Notes under the pieces: model-generated
Database searches by the model: none
What the model was told of the DNA's origin: nothing
What the model saw: the letters and a program-made list of their open reading frames with translations, nothing else
Shown: one piece after another, positions 55,501-64,000 of the stretch
Numbering within the stretch: the first letter of the stretch is position 1
How the letters are laid out: each line of letters begins with the position of its first letter
Position numbers and translations under genes: made by a program
Assembly: GCA_000310025.1 (NCBI GenBank)
Contig: FN649728.1
Span: forward strand, 6,234,489-6,298,488
DNA: 64,000 bases
DNA from: Ectocarpus siliculosus
Taxonomy: Eukaryota; Sar; Phaeophyceae; Ectocarpales; Ectocarpaceae
Direction: 5' to 3'

Positions 55501-58240
55501 CTTATTCTCGACGTGGTGCCTTCTGAGTTGCGCTCAGCCCCATGGCAGCGTTCTTTGAATGCTTTCTGTGGTAACTTGCAAAGAGCCGTGCAGATACAGA
55601 TCCGGGCGCGAAAGACGTCATTCAACCAGAACTCCTTTTTTGTTTGATTTTCAACGCCCCGGGCGCCACCTCAACGTCCCGGTGTGAACAAACAACTCGG
55701 TGACTCTTTCAAAGCGCTGCACGGTTTGTGAAACAAAAGCCTGTTGATATTCCGCCTCTCCGCATGGTGTCAACCACGTTGTAGCAGAAGCGCAAAGAGA
55801 GTCACTGACGTTTGCTGACCTCTCAAGACTTAACACTCGCGAAGCGACCAGAGGGGTACAATAGCGGTTGTTTGTGCATCTCGGCGACGTAGTCTCGTGA
55901 GCTTCCTGCGTGTCCGAGCTAAACATCCAACGCGAGACAGGACCATGTCTTTTCGAGTTCTCTCAATCTTTCTTCGACAGTCCGCGTCTTCAGGCAAGGG
56001 GGGAGGGTCGAACCTTTTGAATTTTACTCACGCAAGCCCTGCGTTGTTTCCCCGTAGTTTACCATGTGGTGGCACACGGGAAAAATAATCGCAGAGGCAG
56101 AGCACGTGAAACAGAACCCATCAATCCCCCCAAAGATGGTCATCTACCTAACCCCGAGACATTACAATCCAGGTGGCTCTACAAACGCCTGAATGCTGCG
56201 ACCCGCGATAGGGTGGAGCTGACAGGGTGCCATGGTAGCCACGGCTACCCTACGGTACGGAGTGAGTGTCTCGCACGGTAAACGGTCCGAGACCACATTC
56301 AGCAATGACACACGATGAAGCAACCGCCTCGTGACGTCGCTGAAAACAGAGCGCCACGAAACCACTGGGACCCCTACTCGTGGCGTCGATTTCCAAGCCG
56401 CAAAACTACAATATTCTCGAACATAAGCAAGCGTTCTGATTGTCGTTCTAGAATTCCTCAAACTTTTCAACAGGTTTGCCTTCGAAATGCGTTTGAATAC
56501 TTTGGTGTTGGGGGTGTTCGTTTCATCTGTGGTGTGCATGCACCAGGACACCGTCTCAACACGTACATACATACATGAAAGATAAATGTTCTTGGATTGT
56601 ACGCGAAGAAGGAGGGCACAGCGCACTTTTACCATCCTTCCGGTGGATAGTGTACGTCTCCGCTTCAAAGGCGCACATCTTAAGTCGGCTCCCCACTCGA
56701 AAGACACAAAAAATCTCACAAGCAAGGGTGCCCCGCAGATATCCAAAGCAGGGGGGGAGGGGGGCACTGTGTTGAGCATTCGGGACCCCCAGAATGATGC
56801 TGAAGGACACCTTTCGAACTACACGGCACAATAGATACGGCGAGCGATCTGCTGCTGCTACCACTACTGCGTGTGGGTATGGATAAATTTGGAGGACGTA
56901 GCTAGAAGTGCAATCGTTGGTTGTGTGTTCGTCTTTGGTCCATTCTCGTGAAGTTATGCTTAGATTGGTAAACTGTATTTTGTGCTAACTGATATTGACC
57001 TAAGGGCAGGACCGACGGGCTCCAATCATTTTTTCTCTTTTGTTTTTGTCTGGCGTTGTGGGTGCTCCGACACTTCTAGTTTCGTTTCAGGTATAGTTTT
57101 GCTCCTTCCCTGTCTAGCAAGTAGCCTGTGGGGCGCACCAGGTGTACAATATGTATCGTATCATCAGAGTTCGCTGCAACGACGGTTGGCTGTTCATTCT
57201 TTTATTTTGGGGTGGTAATGATACGCATCTCGGCAAGATGCTGAAGGCGGGAACGACGCCAAAGCATGAGAGAAATATAGCCAACAAAAATAACAACAGA
57301 AACAATAATTAGTACAACAACAGCTGCTGTTCCATTGTATGCCCCATCCAGCAGCACGATACCCACTGTTCGAAGGACAATGCGGGGGGGGGGGGTGTTA
57401 CAATGTGAAGGTTCAAGTGCGAAACGACGGTATGTGAGAAACGTGCGGCCTCAACCACCACCCACGTTGTGATAGCCAGGTTTATGATGTTTATTGCGTT
57501 TTGTGTTACATAGTACCCCTGTTGCAATTGCGCGTCTTTCGAGGTTTGGTACGCGTTCGTTGACTCCGGGGAAGGTGAGTCATCCTCCCCGAAATCTTAA
57601 GAGACACTTCCCCGCGTCAAAGAAACACACTATAAAAAAAAAGCCATGTCAAATGTGTGTCTTCAAAGTGGGGACGACTATAGGTTGAAGATAATGCGTT
57701 GGAAAATAGCAGGGCAACATTCGCTCCAAGATGCACGCTTGCAGAATGGGGAGCAGAACAGAATCGTCGTACAGTTTCGACTGTTGTGACGTTTGCAGAT
57801 ATCACGCGAAGAGAAAGAACACAACACTGTGTACAAAACGAAATCGTGTCTTGTTTGGTAGAGCAGAACATCCTAAAATTTCGATGAAACCGCTCATTAA
57901 ATACTGTATGGGCAATACTTTGCGGAAGACGTAAATTATCAGAGCTATATTCTTTGTTACGGGAACTGAAGAGCAAAAATAGAAAAATGTACCCCCATCC
58001 GAACACCATGAAGGCCTGCGCCACACGAACATCGACGACGGGCCATGTCCGAAATGGCATGCCTCGCAACCAGTAGAGTGCAACGTAGCAAAGTACGCAG
58101 GGTTTATTATCAATAATGAAAACCAACGTAGTAGTAGGTAGATTCTTGCTCTCGTTCTGAATATTGAATGAAATGAGCTTTGAGAAAGAAGGCGAAGAAG
58201 TAATTGATCGGTGCGGTGACCCAATTTCTGCTCAAAGTTC
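52510..58240 (-). pseudogene. family copy f
   Basis: Duplicate of copy b with the same minus-strand blocks: about 58.1 kb ALYWLRGMPFRTWPVVDV, about 57.79 kb SLRVISANVTTVETVR, and others. The motif cluster at 53.08-53.22 kb corresponds to 24.26-24.40 kb. Frames are interrupted between blocks. Confidence 0.5.
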
Positions 58241-60249
58241 AATTTTGTAGCAACCAGGGCGAAGGATGGAGTTACATACGGTAGGCTACCTCTGCGAAGG
58301 GTGAATACATGTACCCGAGTAGACTATCGTGGAAATTTGAGGCCTTCCTCGGGGCCACGTCGGCAGTTGACACGCGGACTTGGGCAATGGTCCTATCGCA
58401 GTAAGCAAGGGATCACCAGAAGCTGTTTCCTTTTCCTGGTCATATGTGAACAGTTATACATTGGTGCTGGCTGGTCGTTAGCAGTGGAGGTTGTTCGGGT
58501 GATCTTTTCACTTATGTTTCCTGGCGGCTGTTCGACTAGGAGAGTCCTTCATGTTCTTCGAAGCAGCTGTAACATTCTTTTCTTTCTAGCACAGCAGTAG
58601 CGGGTAGAACAGCGAAGAACACCTTGCTTGGTCACAGGTATCCGTGTTACAGCAGTTTCGAAAACACACACGTCTGCACCTGCTGTGCTCCGTGGTTACG
58701 CACGCTGGAGGAACACAACAAAACACGCCCGCCCGCTAGAAAGGTCTGAACCGCTTAGTAAAGCGGGTAGGCCATTCAAGTCCTGTAGCAATCTAACAGG
58801 TGGGACGCCGTTGTGGCTCGAAGCGCGGCTGATTGATGGTGCGAGGTTAGCTGTCGGTCGGTCGGTCCCATTTGCCCTCTCTTCAACTCATACCAACACC
58901 CGCCGCTTGTTTGTTCGTTTTCTCTTTTCTACTGATGTCATCGACTCCCACGTTTGTGCCGCTGTGCTGCTGCTGCTGCTGCTTTACTCACTGCTCGGGT
59001 CTTGGTTGCTCATATTGCCTTATTACACCTCCTCCCTGGCTCTCACCCTTCGTAAGGCACAGCCAAAAAACGCTGTGGTACATACTGTAGCTATCAAGCA
59101 CCCACGACCCGCAGCAGCACAGCGTGCACAAAGAAAGTCGAAACGTTGGACCGAACATAGAACGACGTTGTATGAACGTAGAACTATAGTGATGACAAAA
59201 TAGTTCTGCACCCAGGTCGCTGCGGACGTGAGTTCGTCTGTTTGAATTTGTTTCCCCCCCGTCGTGGTGGGTGCACAGAGTACGTGCATGCGTGTTATGT
59301 ATGTATGTACTGCGTGATGGTTTGGCTGTGTCTGCTTTCATGTATCCATCTTTCTTTTCATGTTTGAAAAAAACACCCGCCCGCACACGCGTGCTCCTGT
59401 CTGGGTTCATTCGATCCGTCCCCCCTTAAAAAAAATTCATCCACATCCTGTGGCCTCTTCCTTTCTCTGGAATGTGCGACACACGCCATGATCGATCATA
59501 ATGCTACGGTTACGGCCCTGCAACATACTTTGCATGCTAAACGCGCGAATACAACGCTTCTCCGCCCGCCGGTGGCGAGGGTGTGTGTGTGCGTTTCCTG
59601 GGCGACAATATTGTACGGCTCTGATGAATTTCAAGTCGTTTGGCGGCCTGGAATCCGCGGCGGTGGGAAACGCAGCATCAGAAAAAAGGCAAATACATGC
59701 GGAGAGTGGAAGAGACGAACATTAGACTAGTGTGTTACATCTTTAATCTATACTCCGTACATGCATATGTATGAGTTTTCTTTTTGCACGTTCTTGCATC
59801 ACCCCCTGCCGCGGTGCTCTCTTTACCCCACTCCAGAGGGACGCCTTGTAATGATTTACCAATTTGTATATTCGTACGCAGAGCATGGTTGCGAGGCCGA
59901 AGCAAGCCCTGCAACCGCCTCTTCAGGTGAACGGAGAAGGCCGGAAGGAATGTTGTGGGGGAGGTTGTGCGCCGATGAAACATTTTCACTTGAGTACTCC
60001 AACGGTTGGCACATTTTCAATTTTTGTGTTCATCAAATCCAAACCGCCCAAATAGTAGAATTCTAGTGACTCTTAAGAGAACTTCGCGTGGTTGACGGAT
60101 ACAGGAATGGGTCCTTGGTCGCTAGAGAATAGAGACGGCGAGATGTGCATGCCGTTAACGTAGTGAGCTTGATGTTTCGGGAGCTGTTGACCTAGCGGTT
60201 GCCACGACCGATGACGTTGTCAACATTGCCAACCAACCCTTACACCAAA

Positions 60250-62840
60250 TCTATCAATTCAACAGTACCTATGCCAAGCGTCTGGAATGGAATGCTGTAC
60301 CACACTGAGCGATTGAAGTGGAAAGTCCCTCACGCGCGGAGGTGAATTAGTTCCCAAGTCATTCGGATAATTAGTGGGCGAGAGCTGTTGAAGTACCTCC
60401 TGTACCTCCTGGACTTCGACGGGACCGTGCGACAGCAATGACCCTCGGCTGTCACACCAAGCGAATCGCACCAGGTACAAGAAACAACACTTAGTCACTC
60501 CCAAGGCAGAGACGCCAAGCACGTCCAAGCTAGGCTAGCATAGGCCTCTTGCGCTTGCCCAACGGTCGATAACGAAACACAATGACGCGACACTTCAGCT
60601 GGCATAAACCTGCCCGGCGCCGCGGTAGGCGGAGATTTCATGCATAAGTGATGAGGTCAACCACGACGTAACGGTGACTGTAGCTTGATAATGAGACACG
60701 TCAAACCACGCCATGACCACATTCCGTGTCAGGTAAGTTCCAATCCGCGGCAACGCATTCCACCATAGCAACCAGAGTGGTAGTCGAAGGGCTTTCTCGG
60801 TCGTTTGTGCCCAAATCTGTCTTGCGGAAGGGTTTCAATGGGGGCATCTGACGAGGCCAGAGTCCGCATTCCGTGTACGTCACCTTTCGGAGCAGCCTCC
60901 ATCCCATATGTTAGCACAAGTTCTCCACTCTTGACGCTAAATGAAGCTTGCACTCCTATTGCCCTGTTCATGAGGAAATTACCAGTCCGACGTTCGACAT
61001 TCGACTGCACTTTCCTAAACCAATACACGGACGGACTTACGTTGTCCATCTGAAACCTTTTAATGTAGCACGATAGTCAGTCGCAAATGAAACAAGTATT
61101 TACCCTGCCCTCCAGTTTTTCAACTTGTTGTATGTCGGGGTCATACTGAGTGACTGAGCACTTCCGTTGCTATGAACAATTTCCGGAAGTCCAATGCGCA
61201 GTACATGTACTGTAGTTCCCACATTTTGGAGGTCAGTGTGTTGGACAAGTCACGACTGAGCGCGCGTTAGTGATGCTTCATGCAAGGTATGACATAATGC
61301 CTTGACGGTTGCATGTGAGAGATTCCACATCCAAGGGACGGTCATAGCCCGGCGCGTCCTGGAACACAGTGCATCAGCATGGACGAGCGAGAGATTGAGG
61401 CATGTCGCCGATATTTACCGAAAAAAAGAAAATACAGGAAAGCGTCTTGAGAAAGCGCTGGGGGTGCGAGCGGTTTTGAAATCTCATTCCGCGCTCATTT
61501 TTCGGTGCGTTACCCGTGTATCACCCGTGTGAACTCAAGAAGCAACGTGCGGCAGCGAACATAGATCAAGAGGGCTTTTGAAGGGGCTGCAGTCATGGGG
61601 AAGAGACTGAGTTTGGGGTAAAGGAGCTTTGAGTGTGAGCATGAGGATAATTTAGCGAGTTCATCGAGGACGACGGGTCCGGGCGTTGATACCTGCCGGG
61701 CACTTTGTTTGCGGTTATCACTGTACTCGCTCGTACTACCATATTTCGTTGTGCGAAACGGTCGGAGAAATTTCTGTGTCAGTTTGCGAAAGACGCAAGT
61801 AACCAGGTGGGCAGCATTCTTGGATACAGAATCTGAAAACAAATAGGCCATGATCTGCCATCCAAACATAGTCAATACCTGCACCACACTAACATCAACG
61901 ACGAGCCATGCCTGGAATTGCATGCCCTGCAACCAATAGAGTGCCCCGTGGATAAGTACGCAAACCGTTCAAGGATTTGTTGAAGGTAGGCACCAACGAC
62001 GAGGCTGGGTGGATGTTTCACATGCGCGGTAATTGAGGCAATGGTCTTTCGAGAAGGAGGCGAAGAAGTACTAATGGTTCGATTCTCCGTTTGAAGATAA
62101 ATTGCAGTAGTGGTAACGCACTCATGGCGAAGGGTACGAGCCACATGCGGCGGGCTTTACGTCCACGAAGGGTGGATACCTGAGTGGACAACCATTGAAA
62201 TTTGGGGTAGTTTTCGTAACCACGTTGGTCATTGACACCCGAACTCGGGAAATGGTGACAACGGAGCAAGGAAAGGAATGTCAGCCGTTTCACTTTCAAA
62301 TCGCATTTCCCGACGGGCGTACTGGTTCGTCCAGCAGAATCCCTTCGAAGTAGTATCAAGCCATGCAACCGCTATTGTCTTATAAGAAGAACGCCGGGAC
62401 AAACGAAGGGGGGGGGGGTGCGCCCAAGAAAGAAATATTGACTTGAGTCGTCCACTCATCTTAGCAACAGCGCTGGCACTGGTACCACCTTCATCGCTGG
62501 TAAGTCCAACGCCATGACAAGAGAGAGGAGCGGGAGATTGAATGGGAAGTCCGAACTCTTCGTACTCCTGCTGCGGCCTGGGGGTGCGCAAAACACAACA
62601 TGTACTCGCAAAACACAACATGTACTCGAGAACGGGAAAACCGCCTCAGGCTCCTCCGAGAAGGGCGAATACTGGCCCATCCTCGCCTTGACCCTTTCGT
62701 TGATACTTTCTACTTTATCCCTCGTGGCATCACAGGTCATCACCGTCATCCACGGGCATTTTCAACGAGATAGAGATGGTCAACGGTCGTCAGATGGAAT
62801 ACCCGCGAGACGTTGTGCAGTTCCGCGATTCATGACCTAG
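60250..62840 (-). pseudogene. family copy g
   Basis: Duplicate of copy c and the best view of the block order: NERVKARMGQYSPFSEEPEA, SGRLKSIFLSWAHPPP, ARRMWLVPFAMSALPLLQF, MQFQAWLVVDVSVVQVL, SDSVSKNAAHLVTCVFRKL and KALLIYVRCRTLLLEF. At least three blocks are hydrophobic enough to span a membrane. Stops remain between blocks. Confidence 0.55.
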
Positions 62841-63945
62841 AGGACACTGCTCTGACCGACATACACGCACAATCTCACGTGAAGGTGAGGGCACATGAGA
62901 ACCCTACAGTATATCGGATCAACACAACATCTGGCAAGTCCACGATGGGGGGCGCCCAATGAAGGAGCAAACTAGACTGCGTCGGAATAGATGCATGTCG
63001 GGCAAATCCAAGCCAACACAAATTCGAATACAACAATCGGCGCCACCTGCTGCAATTCTAATTGGTAGTCGTCCACAAATCACATACCATACCAGCCATA
63101 TGGAGCACTTAATCGGCGTTCACGATTCGGGCCAGGAACTACCAGGATTGTACACAAATTCTCCAACGAAACTCACGTGAATGGCTGTGAACCCTCATAT
63201 TTCTTGCTAGGATACACTGTCGCTACCGCGCAAACACCGCTTGCTGGGGAAGAGAAAACCTGCCGTCCTAATTCGCTTCAGTTCGACATTCTGGATTGCT
63301 GGACAACCAAGGCCTGAACTACCAATGGCTGCCGCCCTCAAGACATGTGTCCCGAATACCGATGGCATTATTTCAACACAAGTAGCTCTCATTTCGTCGA
63401 TATCGTGCCATGTCGCAGCCTGCATTCGTACTTGCTTTGAGCCGCGTTTCGCCCAAATAAACATAAAGGATGTGGATTCCCGTGCCGTTCACACCCTTGT
63501 CCCCACCGAAGAAAAAGCTCGACAGACTACTGTGGTTCCAATGACAGCGCTCTTTATAAACTTCCAAGGTCTATAGAAATTGGCCTGGTCGGTCGGTCGA
63601 AAAAACGAAAATCGAACACGCCCCGGCCTCGAAGATGTGCACGAATGCAGTTTCTCTTTCCAGTTTCGGGATGCTCCTACGAGAGTATGGGTATTTGTTC
63701 CTTAAGGCGATCTTCGAGTGTGAGGACGGCATTCACTCCTGTTCCCTTGGTTTGGCATATTACCCTTTCGTACGTCTCGATTGGGCTCATGTACTGTACT
63801 TCTCGCGAGTGGTTGGCACAAATCACCGAGCACTACATGTCAAACTGTAGTATATTCTAGTATGTTTTCCATTGGAGGTTTCATCCCTGGAACACCGAAT
63901 TCGTTTCTTTGCCTGTGAAGCAGCGAGAGGTACTCAACAGCAAAA
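62841..63945. other. upstream part of the right duplication, no supported gene
   Basis: Plus frame 63241-63576 resembles 34595-35059, but the two differ at many amino-acid-changing sites and in length, so coding is unlikely. About 62870-62940 may hold a heavily decayed LRR exon by similarity of its border to 18185. Confidence 0.35.
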
Positions 63946-64000
63946 GCATCACTTTCGTTGCTATGAAGAACTTCGAATAGTGTCATACGGTCTCTGTATC

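Larger units (their letters stand above)
52510..63945. repeat. segmental duplication, right unit (copies f and g)
   Basis: Duplicate of 23630-35320. It ends near 63945; the last bases of the window instead match the family sequence at 39.77 kb. Confidence 0.85.

Overview
The window looks like nuclear DNA from a brown alga (Phaeophyceae) or a close stramenopile relative. Three things point that way: short exons (about 50-200 bp) separated by long, GT-rich introns; roughly balanced base composition with many dispersed repeats; and two minus-strand exons of exactly 72 nt (18185-18256 and 35915-35986), each encoding one 24-residue plant-type leucine-rich repeat. Single-repeat 72-nt LRR exons are known from brown algal LRR genes. 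The assignment is inference from sequence features; no organism marker gene is present.

Layout. 1-620 is a G-rich, C-poor homopolymer stretch that resembles poor-quality contig-end sequence. About 0.8 to 12.8 kb (possibly 13.6 kb) holds one multi-exon plus-strand gene. Fifteen or more exons can be placed by AG/GT borders, and nearly all keep phase 0. The product has an Ala/Pro-rich segment, a helix-rich middle and a Ser/Gly/Pro-rich C-terminal part; I do not recognise it. Its introns carry a possible MITE (4.3-4.65 kb), a foldback element flanked by 38-bp direct repeats (4.65-5.89 kb) and a tRNA-derived SINE on the minus strand (9.31-9.62 kb). 13.6-18.1 kb has no gene I can support.

From about 18 kb to the end the window is a cluster of related, decayed, minus-strand gene copies and segmental duplications. 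At least seven copies (a to g) share peptide blocks with membrane-helix character. Where the order can be read it is LRR exon, then a block resembling SPFSEEPEAVF, then hydrophobic segments. I interpret them as remnants of a family of LRR membrane proteins (receptor-like). Copies b and c (23.63-35.32 kb) were duplicated together as f and g (52.51-63.95 kb). A second, tandem duplication of 6.3 kb (37,242-43,571 and 43,672-49,988) spans a 100-N assembly gap. It includes copies d and e and a degenerate array of about 110-bp repeats. A terminal-inverted-repeat element with an internal minisatellite (50.2-51.2 kb) interrupts another family copy.

No rRNA gene, functional tRNA gene, CRISPR array or reverse transcriptase motif was seen. 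The most interesting content is the LRR-exon and membrane-protein cluster, which may be a pool of duplicated receptor-like gene parts, together with its patchy, conversion-like divergence.
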